Shown: positions 24,456 through 32,985, counted from the first letter of the stretch. The stretch is DNA of 64,000 nucleotides from NCEH01 sp043195125 (GCF_043195125.1 NZ_JBAFWR010000001.1); one strand, 5' to 3'. The notes: a model not told the origin generated them from the sequence alone. Program-made: numbers and translations.

Positions 24456-26038
24456 TGAGGAGCCTGTATTTGAGGGACGGGAGCGCCGGTCTTCATCTGC
24501 GTCTGGGCCACACCACCAAGCTGGGAGATGGCCTGCGGCCCGAGCTGCTGGATGAGCTGTTGGAGCTGGGCCTGCTGCTGGTTCTGGGCGACTTGCTCTT
24601 CCGGCAGCAGAAGGCCGCCGGTGTCGATGCCGTAGGAAGCGGCGGAGCGCTTGAGGAACTCGGAGGCGTTCAGATACTGCATGGCCAGCTCCGGCCCGAG
24701 CACCGAGATGATGTCGGAGACGAAGAGCTTGAGGTTCTGCTGGTCATAGCCGCGACCGATGGCCTGGAGGCCGGTGACGATCTGGGGCTGCACGAGGTCC
24801 TTCGGCAGCTCCTGGACCTTGCGATTGTTCTCCATGCGCTTCTCGAAGAGGCGCACGGCGGGGAGCTGGAACTCGGCACCGAGCAGCGTGTAGACGCCGC
24901 CGAGGGCGTCATCCAGCTCCGAGGCCATGTAGCGGATTTCCTCCGCAGTGACCCGTTCGCCCGAGCGCTGGACGGCGGTGTTCAGCATGAAGGCGAACGC
25001 CAGGGCCTGGGTGATGTCCTGGGCCTGCTGGCGTGCAACCGAAAGATCGACGTGGCGGGCGGTCTGCACCACCCCGACATCGTTCGGGTCTCCCGAGATC
25101 ACGTCGCCGGTGCGGGCCTTGGCGAACACCCGCATCTGCGTGGTGCCGTTGGGCGAGACCATGAAGATGACGCGGGCGGTGGCGGCCGAGCCTTCGACGA
25201 TGGCCTCGACCAGCCCTTCCAGGCTGTCCAGGTCACCGAGGTATTCCTCGACATAGGGGCGACCGTAGTCCTCGCTCGGCTGCACCGAGAGGCGCAGCGG
25301 GAGCCAGGGCAGTTCGTCGAGCTTGTAGCTGCCGTCGCTGCCGGGCACCTGGATGCCGCAGATTTCCTGGTGGACCTTCCACATGGACTTGTCGCGGACG
25401 ATCCAGGTGTAGAGGTCGAGGTCTTTCTGCTCGGAGGCGGTGCCTTGCGGGGAGGTCGGGACCTTGTCGGCGATGGCCACCCGAACCTCGTCGGAGAGGG
25501 CCGTCTTGGCGACGGTCTCCTTGATGACGATCTCCAGCAAATTGCCGGAGGCGTCGCGCTTGACGACGAAATGGTCGAGCCGGAAGGCCCGGCAACGCCC
25601 TTCCTCGGGGATATGGAGGAGCACGTTGCCGGCGGTGAGGAGTTGCTGGAGGCAGGTGAACGCGACCGGCCGGAAGATGGCGCTTTCCATCTCGGCAAGC
25701 ACTGCCTTCTCCCGCGCCGACAGCGCCGTCTCCACCGTGCCGCGCATGCCATCCTGCTGGGTCAGCTTCTGGAGGGCTTGGTCGTCGATCTGGTAGCGGA
25801 AGAACGGGGTGTTCGGCGGGAACAGGGAGAGCAGGAGCTTTGAGGACAAGGTGCGGACGCCACGGGCACCGAGGGACTGGTAGGGTGTCTCCAGGGTCTG
25901 GGAGGCGGAGAAGCCTGCCGGCGGCATCAGGTAGGGAACGGTGAGAACGGCACAGTCACGAGCCCGTCGAAGGAACGGGTCTCGCGGCGAGGTCAGGGCC
26001 TCGTAACGCTGTGCCGCTGTGGCATTGTTCTCGTCCAC
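24452..26038 (-). CDS. portal protein / head-tail connector (T7 gp8-like)
   Basis: 528 aa, close to T7 gp8 (536). The N-terminal region has YEALTSPRDPFLRRARDCA and GARGVRTLSSKLLLSLFPPN. The middle includes AFMLNTAVQRSGERVTAEEIR, the family's conserved stretch. The C-terminus is Gln-rich (QNQQQAQLQQLIQQ). It forms the dodecameric DNA channel. The start is GTG 26038, directly after the TAG of the gp7.3-like gene. Confidence 0.94.
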   Translation of the reverse strand: MDENNATAAQRYEALTSPRDPFLRRARDCAVLTVPYLMPPAGFSASQTLETPYQSLGARGVRTLSSKLLLSLFPPNTPFFRYQIDDQALQKLTQQDGMRGTVETALSAREKAVLAEMESAIFRPVAFTCLQQLLTAGNVLLHIPEEGRCRAFRLDHFVVKRDASGNLLEIVIKETVAKTALSDEVRVAIADKVPTSPQGTASEQKDLDLYTWIVRDKSMWKVHQEICGIQVPGSDGSYKLDELPWLPLRLSVQPSEDYGRPYVEEYLGDLDSLEGLVEAIVEGSAATARVIFMVSPNGTTQMRVFAKARTGDVISGDPNDVGVVQTARHVDLSVARQQAQDITQALAFAFMLNTAVQRSGERVTAEEIRYMASELDDALGGVYTLLGAEFQLPAVRLFEKRMENNRKVQELPKDLVQPQIVTGLQAIGRGYDQQNLKLFVSDIISVLGPELAMQYLNASEFLKRSAASYGIDTGGLLLPEEQVAQNQQQAQLQQLIQQLGPQAISQLGGVAQTQMKTGAPVPQIQAPQ

Positions 26039-26257
26039 CTAGTTCTGAATGGTCAGGCCGGAGCCCTGGGACGGGGCGTTGAGGTCGATACGCAGAGCGC
26101 TGCGCCCACGCCGGGCGCCCGAGACCGCAGCATTGGCGTTCTTGGCTTCGGTTGTGGCCTCGTTGAGGGCGGGGGACGTGGGGGTGTCAGCGGGAGGAGG
26201 CGCCGGGGGAGCCGCCGCCGCCTGTCGAGGGGGCGTTTTGCTACCGCCCAGGCACAT
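26039..26257 (-). CDS. T7 gp7.3-like tail assembly/host range protein
   Basis: 72 aa, Ala/Pro-rich in the middle. It ends in a basic-hydroxyl stretch (ARRGRSALRIDLNAPSQGSG) similar to the conserved C-terminus of T7 gp7.3. As in T7 it lies immediately before the portal gene. ATG 26257 has an AGGA site and overlaps the previous gene by 17 bp. The call rests on position and the C-terminal pattern; the family is short and weakly conserved. Confidence 0.7.
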   Translation of the reverse strand: MCLGGSKTPPRQAAAAPPAPPPADTPTSPALNEATTEAKNANAAVSGARRGRSALRIDLNAPSQGSGLTIQN

Positions 26258-26495
26258 CTGATTTTTCCTGTTCTTCGTAGAGCTGACGGAGGTGATCGAC
26301 GACGGCCCGCGCCCCACAAGCCTCCCGAAATTCCAGCTCGGTCCACGCCGCATTGATGCGGTTGGGGAAGACATGGTCGAGGTACTTCAAGAGATCGGAG
26401 GAAACACTGGGGAGAGTGAGACCGGGGGCGTCACCGAATATGCTCTGGTGCAACCTAAGCCCCTCGTCGGGCTGGCCCCGGTTGAGGCGGGCCAT
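26241..26495 (-). CDS. hypothetical phage protein (84 aa) containing the late promoter-like element
   Basis: An unrecognised 84-aa protein between the dNTP enzyme and the gp7.3-like gene. The start at 26495 overlaps the previous stop. Its codons at 26440-26463 contain the phage promoter-like repeat, so the protein sequence there is constrained by a second function. The C-terminal half is helical (WTELEFREACGARAVVDHLR). Confidence 0.75.
   Translation of the reverse strand: MARLNRGQPDEGLRLHQSIFGDAPGLTLPSVSSDLLKYLDHVFPNRINAAWTELEFREACGARAVVDHLRQLYEEQEKSDVPGR
26440..26463 (-). promoter_or_regulatory. candidate phage-RNAP promoter, copy 2 (late/structural)
   Basis: Identical over 24 bp to the element at 2477-2500. 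It lies inside a coding gene, about 180 bp before the gp7.3-like gene, and would drive the structural operon, like T7 class III promoters. Conservation at the DNA level inside a reading frame argues for a regulatory role. Confidence 0.7.
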
Positions 26496-26845
26496 CAGGC
26501 AGCGCCCTTGAAGCGGTCGTCCTCGCCCAGGCCGCGCTCCTGGTACTCGATCAGAAAGCCGGAGCAGGCGCGGAGATGCGCGAGGTGGCTTTCGCTGGTC
26601 TCCGGGTCGATGTCCTCACCGTCCAGCCATGCCAGAAGGTGGCGCAGGGCAGCGTCGCCCAGGCGGGACCAGAGCATCCCCTTACGCCAGTTGTGGCGGG
26701 CATATTTCTTGGCACCGAAGTCGAGGACACGGGCCTCGGCCAGGAGAGCGGAGCGCGGGATCAGGCCAACGGGCGGCTTGCCGGTGTCGGCCTTGACGCC
26801 ACCGCCGGCATGGTCGGCTACAGGTTCGTGGTTCGGGGCGCCCAT
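26495..26845 (-). CDS. dATP/dGTP diphosphohydrolase-like protein (DUF5664/MazZ-type N-terminal family)
   Basis: 116 aa. The pattern is GVKADTGKPPVGLIPRSALL, then VLDFGAKKYARHNWRKGM, ALRHLLAWLDGEDIDPE and SHLAHLRACSGFLIEY. It matches the DUF5664 family, related to MazG-like NTP pyrophosphohydrolases. Its Glu/Asp/His-rich helices would coordinate Mg2+. Members in Z-genome phages (MazZ) cleave dATP/dGTP to dNMP. No PurZ is present here, so a role in general dNTP pool control is more likely. The start ATG 26845 overlaps the nucleotidase stop. Confidence 0.75.
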   Translation of the reverse strand: MGAPNHEPVADHAGGGVKADTGKPPVGLIPRSALLAEARVLDFGAKKYARHNWRKGMLWSRLGDAALRHLLAWLDGEDIDPETSESHLAHLRACSGFLIEYQERGLGEDDRFKGAA

Positions 26846-27327
26846 CAGATGACCCCCATCTTCGCGAGGCGCTCTACGGTGGACGCAGCATCCGTGTGCA
26901 GGACGAAGTCGCCGCCGGCCGCCCACCACGCATTTCGGTTCACCGCCCGGTCATCGACGAGAACATCGCCAGCCCGGCAATACTTCGGCTTGTCCTCCGT
27001 CTCGCAGGTGATGACACGCACGTCGGGGCCGAGGTGGCGGGCCACCCAGTCGCGCTTCTGGCGATCCACGGAGGCCGCATTCGTCTTCGGCAGAGCGGTC
27101 AGGATGACCGGATCGAGATGCTTCACCGCATCCCACAGCTCATAGGCATCGGGCATGGTATCGAAGCTGGAGAACAGGTCGGGCACCTCGTCGAGGCGCC
27201 GCCAGAACTCCTTGTTTCCGTGAATGAACTCGAATTTATAGGTGTTGTTGGTTCCGAGTATCGCCCCGGCCGCCTTGTCGAAATCGGCCAGCACGCCGTC
27301 CAGGTCGAGGAACAGCATCTGGGTCAT
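26845..27327 (-). CDS. HAD-superfamily 5'-nucleotidase-like protein
   Basis: 160 aa with the HAD motif I LFLDLDGVLADFD at the N-terminus (nucleophile Asp and acid Asp), motif II around VILTALPKT, and a late acidic motif GDVLVDDRAVNRNAWW. It resembles deoxyribonucleotidases (NT5C type) that dephosphorylate dNMPs. ATG 27327 overlaps the exonuclease stop (ATGA). Being followed by the dATP/dGTP diphosphohydrolase-like gene suggests a two-step dNTP to deoxynucleoside route. Confidence 0.75.
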   Translation of the reverse strand: MTQMLFLDLDGVLADFDKAAGAILGTNNTYKFEFIHGNKEFWRRLDEVPDLFSSFDTMPDAYELWDAVKHLDPVILTALPKTNAASVDRQKRDWVARHLGPDVRVITCETEDKPKYCRAGDVLVDDRAVNRNAWWAAGGDFVLHTDAASTVERLAKMGVI

Positions 27328-28058
27328 CGTGGCTCCCAAAGGATGGGCTCCTTTCGTTTGAGGTCATAGTCGGAGAACCGCAGGATGCGGGCGAGGCGGG
27401 CCTGGATCAGGGCGTCCTCTTCGGTGAGCTTGGCTTTCTCATAGGCGGCGACGATGGCCGGCCAGCCGGCGGCGGCAATGGCCCCTGCCCGCTTCTCGCC
27501 GATGCCGGGACAGCCGGGGTAGTTGTCGGTGGTGTCGCCGGTGAGCGTCTGGGTGAGGTGGAGGAGATCGCCCTCCTCCTCCGTCACCGTGGTCCAGGTG
27601 CCGCGCTTGATGTCGAGGATGTCGCCGGGGATCTGGGAAAGATCCTTGTCGCCCGTGACGATCACCCGCCGCCGCTTGGCGTTGCCGGGGTGCGTGGCGA
27701 GGATGCCGAGCACGTCGTCGGCCTCCAGGCGGGGGCGGACGCGGGTATCGAAGCGCTCGCTGGCCCAGGCCACAAGGGGCTTGAGGACCATGGGCTTGCG
27801 CTTTCGGCCGCCCTTGTAGGTGGGCCAGAGGTCATGGCGGAAGACGCCGCCATCCGGGGTGAAGGTCATCACCACCTCCGGGTCCTTGTCCCCGATCTCC
27901 TTCAAGGCCCCGTCGAGGAGCGTATCGAATGCGCCCTTGGCCTCGTCCAGATCGGCCGTGAGGGTCCACACCTCGTCGTCCCATTCGGTGGCCCGCTCGA
28001 CAGCGGCGGCGGCGGTGTAAGCGAAGATGTCCCCGTCAACGAGGACGAGGGTTTTCAC
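27324..28058 (-). CDS. 5'-3' exonuclease (T7 gp6-like, FEN/PIN fold)
   Basis: 244 aa. Acidic residues of the 5'-nuclease site are visible: LVLVDGDIFAY, LEADDVLGILA, VIVTGDKDLSQIPGD, and the H3TH region TGDTTDNYPGCPGIGEKRAG. It removes RNA primers and degrades host DNA in T7. The start is GTG 28058, overlapping the upstream stop as GTGA; an upstream extension in frame looks non-coding. Confidence 0.92.
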   Translation of the reverse strand: MKTLVLVDGDIFAYTAAAAVERATEWDDEVWTLTADLDEAKGAFDTLLDGALKEIGDKDPEVVMTFTPDGGVFRHDLWPTYKGGRKRKPMVLKPLVAWASERFDTRVRPRLEADDVLGILATHPGNAKRRRVIVTGDKDLSQIPGDILDIKRGTWTTVTEEEGDLLHLTQTLTGDTTDNYPGCPGIGEKRAGAIAAAGWPAIVAAYEKAKLTEEDALIQARLARILRFSDYDLKRKEPILWEPR

Positions 28059-28204
28059 CAAGAAAAACCCCGGTAATCCTCCAGTTCCCGGCGCTCTTGG
28101 AGGATATGCTCGTCGCCCTCGTCGGTCTCGAAGGTGACCGGGCAGGAGATGCCATACTTCTCCGCGAGGAGGTCCATCCATTCAATGGTGTCTTCGATGC
28201 TCAT
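28055..28204 (-). CDS. hypothetical acidic phage protein (49 aa)
   Basis: A short acidic protein (MSIEDTIEWMDLLAEKYGIS; later ETDEGDEHILQERRELEDYR). ATG 28204 overlaps the GIY-YIG gene stop (ATGA), and its stop overlaps the exonuclease start (GTGA). Coupling at both ends supports a real gene. No function is known. Confidence 0.75.
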   Translation of the reverse strand: MSIEDTIEWMDLLAEKYGISCPVTFETDEGDEHILQERRELEDYRGFSW

Positions 28205-28509
28205 GCGTGCTCCTTGTGTTGCAAGCGTTCGAGGATGTTCTTGGCGTCCTGCGGGTGGACCTGGAACCACTCGGTGGTGCCCACCCGGTGCCCCCGCATG
28301 TCGGCGTGGAGCGCCCGCTCAAAGGCGCGGCGGTCGGCGACCTGGACTGCCGCCACCAGGGCGAAGTCTCGGAAGGGGCTGGAGGTCTGATAGACGCTGA
28401 CGCGGGCCTTGAGGTCCGAGGCGGACCCAACCTTCACGTGCCCAGGCCAAGCCGGGTTGTGGAGGATGTAGACCCAGCCGTCAGTGGGTGTCGGCCCAGG
28501 TCTGGCCAA
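28201..28509 (-). CDS. GIY-YIG-type nuclease domain protein (T5orf172/MUG113-like)
   Basis: 102 aa. The GIY-YIG-like core is GWVYILHNPAWPGHVKVGSA, where VYI and VKVG stand for the two tripeptides. The rest follows with DLKARVSVYQTSSPFRDFAL and an Arg/Glu-containing helix (DRRAFERALHADMR). Proteins of this type cut DNA, and stand-alone phage copies can be homing or recombination nucleases. It overlaps the last 29 bp of the DNA polymerase gene. The start is probably TTG 28509; no ATG fits. Confidence 0.75.
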   Translation of the reverse strand: MARPGPTPTDGWVYILHNPAWPGHVKVGSASDLKARVSVYQTSSPFRDFALVAAVQVADRRAFERALHADMRGHRVGTTEWFQVHPQDAKNILERLQHKEHA

Positions 28510-30352
28510 TGTCGAAATTGCCCTTCAACGGGCACCGGAAGTTGAAGTATTCGCCGGCCTTGCGGATGGCGTCGGCGGCCATCTGGCCAACCTGCTCGGC
28601 GAGATGCGGCCGGGCTTCGAGCTGCCATTCGTCGTGATAGGTGATGACGAACTCATAGTCCTCGCCCGGCACGAGCCCAGCGGCCTGGAGGTCGGTGTCG
28701 AGGATCACCTGGGCCTTCTTCATGAGCACGGCGCCGGCCGACTGGAGCAGGGTGTTGAGGGCGGCGTGGTCGGAACGGATGCGAAGCTTGCGCCCGTCGA
28801 GCCCGATGAGATATCCCCGCCCGAGCGCAGTCTTGGCGACCGCCTCGACAAGCTTCTTCATGGCCGGCAGGTTGGCCAGGAACTTGGTTCGGGCCGCCCG
28901 GCCGGCACCCATCAGCCGGGTGCGGGAGAGCAATCCCAGCAGGGTTAGGCCGAGCTTGAAGTCCCCTGCCCCATAGATGAAGGCGTAGAACCAGGTCTTC
29001 GCCGTCTCCCGCTCACAGCCCAGCGCCTTGGCGTTGAGCGTGTGCATATCCGTGCCGTTCTCCTTGCGGCCTTCCAGCACGGTCCTGATGTAGGCGCCGC
29101 CGTCGTGGCGGGCCATGAAGCCGGCGAGGCATCGCAGCTCCAGGCCGTCCGCATCACAACCGACCAGCTTGTAGCCCGGCCCGGCGGTGAACAGTGCCCG
29201 CATCTCCTTGCCGTAGGGCTGGGGCTTGCCGGTCTTCTTGTCGAGGATGCCGGGAACGTTGGCGATGAGGCGGTGCGTCATGCGCCCGGTCACGGCGCCG
29301 TTGGTGATGACCCGGCCGTGGACCCGGCCCTTCTTCTCGTGCTTGATCCAGGCTTCCCGCCCGTCGCCGAGCTGCCCGAGGCGCTTGGCCACCAAGAAGT
29401 ATTCGGCCAGCACCTTAGCCTCGGGGTATGGGAGCCCGCCGAGGATGTCGTCGTCGAGCTTGGGGGTGCCGTCCTTGGTGAACTCGTTGGGCACCCAGCC
29501 CAATTGCTGGAGGCGCTCGGCCACCTGCTTTCGGGAGCCGGGGTTGAACGGGACGATCTTGGTCTTGACCGTGGGGACGCCCTTCACGTACCCGCGCGGC
29601 CGGTTGTTGGCTTTGGGGATGAACGTGGTGCGCACTTCCTTCGGCGGGAAGACGCGCCTCAGCTCATCGGACAGATCGGCCCGGCGGCTGCTCAGCGTGG
29701 CGTAGAGCTTTTGGGCAGCCTCCATGTCGAAGGCGAACCCACGGCGTTCCTGGCGGGCGCAGATCCACGCCACGCCATGCTCCAGCTCCACGCACTCCTC
29801 GCCCCAGGCGATGCGCTTGTGCTCGGGTTCTTCATCACCCCGGAGGCGGGCCTGGATGCGAGCCCAGAGCTTGGTGGTGACCACCACGTCCTGCTCGCAA
29901 TAGTCCTGCATCTCCGAGGACCAGTGCGCCCATCCGCCCTTGTAGTTCCCCTTGTGCTCACCGAGCCGGTGGCCCCAGGCTTCCAGGCCCTGGCGGGCGA
30001 TCATCTGCTTGGGGAACTTCCCCTTCTCCGCCAGGGCGAAGTCGATGTTCTCCAGCACCTCCTTCGGATAGAGGAGCTGGGTCAGGATGATGGTGTCCCG
30101 CACCACCCCGCGCGGCTTCCAGTCTGGGTAGACCTTCTGGAGCGCGGGAATGTCGAAGCCGATGACGTTGTGGCCGAGGATCAGGTCGGCTTCGGCGAGG
30201 AGGCGCAGGCCCAACTGGACCGGCGCATACCCTTCGTGATCCGAACAGGAGATGGTCTCGCCGGTCTCCAGATGGTGGATGACGAGGCAGTGGACCTTGG
30301 TGAGTTCGTCGAGGAGGCCGTCAGTTTCGATGTCGAAGACGAGGGTCTTCAC
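28481..30352 (-). CDS. DNA polymerase, family A (T7 gp5-like)
   Basis: The replicative polymerase, 623 aa against 704 in T7. The 3'-5' exonuclease is intact: DIETDGL at the N-terminus and GHNVIGFDIPAL near residue 60. Polymerase motif A is VGCDADGLELRCLAGF (near 400), motif B RETAKTWFYAFIYGAGD (near 450) and motif C ITYHDEWQLEA (near 575). It is probably helped by host thioredoxin as in T7, but I could not locate the binding loop. The start is GTG 30352, overlapping as GTGA. Confidence 0.95.
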   Translation of the reverse strand: MKTLVFDIETDGLLDELTKVHCLVIHHLETGETISCSDHEGYAPVQLGLRLLAEADLILGHNVIGFDIPALQKVYPDWKPRGVVRDTIILTQLLYPKEVLENIDFALAEKGKFPKQMIARQGLEAWGHRLGEHKGNYKGGWAHWSSEMQDYCEQDVVVTTKLWARIQARLRGDEEPEHKRIAWGEECVELEHGVAWICARQERRGFAFDMEAAQKLYATLSSRRADLSDELRRVFPPKEVRTTFIPKANNRPRGYVKGVPTVKTKIVPFNPGSRKQVAERLQQLGWVPNEFTKDGTPKLDDDILGGLPYPEAKVLAEYFLVAKRLGQLGDGREAWIKHEKKGRVHGRVITNGAVTGRMTHRLIANVPGILDKKTGKPQPYGKEMRALFTAGPGYKLVGCDADGLELRCLAGFMARHDGGAYIRTVLEGRKENGTDMHTLNAKALGCERETAKTWFYAFIYGAGDFKLGLTLLGLLSRTRLMGAGRAARTKFLANLPAMKKLVEAVAKTALGRGYLIGLDGRKLRIRSDHAALNTLLQSAGAVLMKKAQVILDTDLQAAGLVPGEDYEFVITYHDEWQLEARPHLAEQVGQMAADAIRKAGEYFNFRCPLKGNFDIGQTWADTH

Positions 30353-30537
30353 GTCTTCCGCACATCCTCGGCGGCGAAGGCGAGTTCCGAGGCGAGGTCC
30401 CGCGCTCGGTCAGGCGCCAGGACCCAGGTGAAGAAGCCGGGAACGTGCAGCTCGACGGAGCGCTTCTGTTCCGCCCGGCGCTCTTTCAAAACGGTGATGC
30501 GGAAGTTGGCCGGCCCCTCATAGGTGCGGACCTCCAT
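30349..30537 (-). CDS. hypothetical phage protein (62 aa)
   Basis: Unrecognised: MEVRTYEGPANFRITVLKER, followed by PGFFTWVLAPDRARDLASEL. ATG 30537 overlaps the previous stop (TGATG), and its end overlaps the polymerase GTG. Mixed alpha/beta character, no motif. Confidence 0.75.
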   Translation of the reverse strand: MEVRTYEGPANFRITVLKERRAEQKRSVELHVPGFFTWVLAPDRARDLASELAFAAEDVRKT

Positions 30538-30734
30538 CAGTGGATGGTGTCCGTGGGGTCGGGCACGAGGGCGTCGAGGACCTCCACCACGTCGTCCAGC
30601 CACTCGGAGGGGAAGAGCAGGCCCGTGTTGCCGATGGCGATGCCCACGAAGAACTGGCCGTCATGGGTTACGGCGGCGATGTTGACCTCGGCCGGGTCGG
30701 TGGAGAGCGTCCAGTCAATGCTGTCGGTGTTCAT
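30537..30734 (-). CDS. hypothetical acidic phage protein (65 aa)
   Basis: An unrecognised acidic protein (MNTDSIDWTLSTDPAEVNIA; later FPSEWLDDVVEVLDALVPDP). It is coupled by TGATG to the primase-helicase upstream and to the 62-aa gene downstream. It lies between helicase and polymerase, where T7 has small genes 4.3-4.7. Confidence 0.75.
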   Translation of the reverse strand: MNTDSIDWTLSTDPAEVNIAAVTHDGQFFVGIAIGNTGLLFPSEWLDDVVEVLDALVPDPTDTIH

Positions 30735-32350
30735 CAGAAATCCTGTGTGGTTTCAACGGCATCGAACCCGCGCTGCGCTGCTTCGCGGAGGCGCCCGGTG
30801 TCCACGTCGTATGCGAGGGGGATGGTGAGGCCGGTGGCCTGTCCGCCGAGGCGGTCCTTGAGGATGCGGAAGACGGTAGTCTGCCGCTCCTCTTCGTCGT
30901 CGGCCTGCTGGTTGCGCTCCATGCCGAACATGCCGTGCGACCAGAAGCCGATGGAGCGGGAGCCCTTGAAGTGCCGGATCATCACCCGGCCGCCCTCTTC
31001 GTGGGGCTTGCCCTCGGGCGTGGCGAGATGGCTGACGAAGATGAGGATGATGTTCAGCTCCTTCACCATGGAGCCGATCTCCGCCATGATCTTCTCAAGG
31101 GCGGTCTTCTCGTCCTCGGCAGCGGCGGCCAGGGCGGTGAGGTGATCGAGGTAGAACACCCGCACCCCCTCGGTATGGGCGAGGTAGCGGATGCGGCTGC
31201 TCACCACGCCCCAGTCGCAGGACCCGAAGTGATCGTAGAGGTAGAGCCCGCCGCTGCCTTTGAGCTTGGTGATGGAGGCTTGCAGTTCCTCCTTCGACCA
31301 GCTCCCATCAGGGATATGGAAGCGCTTGCCGCCGACCTTGCCGGCCACGCGGCGGAGCGTCTCCACTGGCTGCTGCTCGAAGGCGAACATGCCCACCTTC
31401 AAGCCCAGCTCGCCCACGTCGAAGGCGATCTGCTGGGAGAGGAAGTCGGACTTGCCGACCCCGGTGCCCGCGCCGAGGGCGTAGGCTTCCCCGTAGCGCC
31501 GGCCGTAGGTGGCCTCTGTCAGGCTCGGAAGGAACCAGGGCAGGCCCATCTCCAGGTCCTGGAGGGCCTGCTCCTCGATATCTTCGATGGTAACGATGCC
31601 GTCCGGCCGGTACTCAGTCGGTGCCCACAGGGCATCCACCAGTTCCTTGCCGCGCCCCTGCTGGAGCATCTCGTTGGCGTCCTTGAGGGGCAGACGCACG
31701 ATGCGCAGCCGGCCCGGCGGGAACAGGCCGACGCAGTCCTCCACCGCCTTGCGGCCGGGGTCATCCTGATCGAAGCACAGGTCGATGTGCTCGAACTTCA
31801 AGAGCCATTCGAGGTTCGCGGACAGGGACTTCCTGGCGCCGCTCGCTCCGTTTGGAAGGGAGACAACGGGCCAGCGATAGTTCATGGCCTGGAACGCCGA
31901 GACAGCGTCTATCTCACCCTCGGTGATGATGACCCGCTTGCCGCCCTCCTTCCACAGGTGCATCCCGTAGAGGCCGGCGGCTTTGGTATCGCCAAGGAAG
32001 GTGAAGTCCTTGTTCTGAAAGCGGACCTTCTGGGCCACGGTGGCGCCGGAGAGGTCCCGGTAATTGGCCACTTGAACCGGCTTGCCGTTCAATTCAGAGA
32101 CGGTGTAGCCCATGCGGCGGCAGGCTTCTTCGGATAGTCCACGCCGGGAAAGCTCCATGGCCTCCCCCGCGTCGATCAGACCTTTCACTCGGTCTCCTCT
32201 GTTGGGGAGCGCGGCGGCGCCCTCCGTGTCCTCGGCGAAATGCCGGGAACAGGAGAAGCACCAACCGTGTCCGTCTGTGTAAGTGGCGTAGGCGTCGGAA
32301 GAGGAGCCACAGGGACAAGGCCCGTGGCTGAGGAACTCACTGTCCTCCAA
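30734..32350 (-). CDS. primase-helicase (T7 gp4-like)
   Basis: 538 aa (T7 566). A zinc-ribbon primase domain starts at once (CPCGSSSDAYATY and WCFSCS). The TOPRIM core follows, with VIITEGEIDAVSAF near residue 140 and LCFDQDDPGRKA near 200. The hexameric helicase has Walker A GAGTGVGKSDF near 295, Walker B VFYLDHLTAL and FVSHLATPEG. It unwinds DNA and makes primers for the polymerase. The start is taken as TTG 32350, two bases after the previous stop; this leaves the Zn ribbon complete. Confidence 0.95.
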   Translation of the reverse strand: MEDSEFLSHGPCPCGSSSDAYATYTDGHGWCFSCSRHFAEDTEGAAALPNRGDRVKGLIDAGEAMELSRRGLSEEACRRMGYTVSELNGKPVQVANYRDLSGATVAQKVRFQNKDFTFLGDTKAAGLYGMHLWKEGGKRVIITEGEIDAVSAFQAMNYRWPVVSLPNGASGARKSLSANLEWLLKFEHIDLCFDQDDPGRKAVEDCVGLFPPGRLRIVRLPLKDANEMLQQGRGKELVDALWAPTEYRPDGIVTIEDIEEQALQDLEMGLPWFLPSLTEATYGRRYGEAYALGAGTGVGKSDFLSQQIAFDVGELGLKVGMFAFEQQPVETLRRVAGKVGGKRFHIPDGSWSKEELQASITKLKGSGGLYLYDHFGSCDWGVVSSRIRYLAHTEGVRVFYLDHLTALAAAAEDEKTALEKIMAEIGSMVKELNIILIFVSHLATPEGKPHEEGGRVMIRHFKGSRSIGFWSHGMFGMERNQQADDEEERQTTVFRILKDRLGGQATGLTIPLAYDVDTGRLREAAQRGFDAVETTQDF

Positions 32351-32352
32351 GC

Positions 32353-32712
32353 TCAGGCAGCGAACTCTTCAAGGAGGAGAAGCGCCTCTTCCGTGTCACC
32401 GAGCATGATGCGATCACGGACCTTCTGGGATGAAGCTTCCACCTCGGCCTTCGCGGGGTTGAACCTCACAGGGTCGGGGCCGGCACTCCACTCGTACTTC
32501 GAGAAGTCGAAGGCATCCATCACGCGGGTGTAGGATGAGATGGGCGTGTCTTCGGAACGGAGCTTCACCTTGCCGGTACGGACCAGCTCAGCCCGACGCT
32601 CGTCGGTGATGACCCGGCCCTCGACACGGAACTTCACCCGGAGGTCGTCGATCTTCTTGCGGGTGATCTGGTCCACCCGTTCCAGGGCGTATTTGCGCTG
32701 CTGCTGGTTCAT
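32353..32712 (-). CDS. hypothetical phage protein (119 aa)
   Basis: A mainly helical, charged protein (QQQRKYALERVDQITRKKID; C-terminus EEALLLLEEFAA). ATG 32712 overlaps the stop of the HTH gene (TGATG). No family is recognised. Position before the primase-helicase suggests a replication accessory or regulatory role, without direct evidence. Confidence 0.78.
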   Translation of the reverse strand: MNQQQRKYALERVDQITRKKIDDLRVKFRVEGRVITDERRAELVRTGKVKLRSEDTPISSYTRVMDAFDFSKYEWSAGPDPVRFNPAKAEVEASSQKVRDRIMLGDTEEALLLLEEFAA

Positions 32713-32942
32713 CAGGCAGCGGCTCCCAGATAGTGGTAGCGGACATAGCGCTGGCCGGTCGTGTCCAGGCGCTGCTCACGGGCGAAGCGATGACCGCTCG
32801 CCTCCAGGTCGTTGATGCGACGGGAGAGCGAGCGGATGCGGAACATCGCCTGCGCCTCGATGCCGGAGATGGAGCTGTTCTTGCGGAAGTGGTCCAGCAG
32901 CAGCGAGGTCTGGGGCTTCTTATTCAGGGGCGCGAATGCCAT
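32712..32942 (-). CDS. small helix-turn-helix protein (76 aa)
   Basis: A winged-helix-like small protein: SLLLDHFRKNSSISGIEAQA followed by FRIRSLSRRINDLEASGHRF, the pattern of phage HTH domains that start with an Ile-rich first helix. The ATG at 32942 has a strong GGAAGG site. A hairpin precedes it, one of the few breaks in the gene chain. It may regulate middle gene expression. Confidence 0.75.
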   Translation of the reverse strand: MAFAPLNKKPQTSLLLDHFRKNSSISGIEAQAMFRIRSLSRRINDLEASGHRFAREQRLDTTGQRYVRYHYLGAAA

Positions 32943-32985
32943 GTCTTTCCTTCCAGATGAGGATGCTTGAGAGCTGACAAAGGAA

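Noticed and set aside
26495..26845. Z-genome (2-aminoadenine) phage suggested by the MazZ-like gene
   Set aside because: No PurZ-like adenylosuccinate synthetase or DatZ is visible in the window, and the polymerase keeps a normal exonuclease domain. The DUF5664 family is wider than MazZ.
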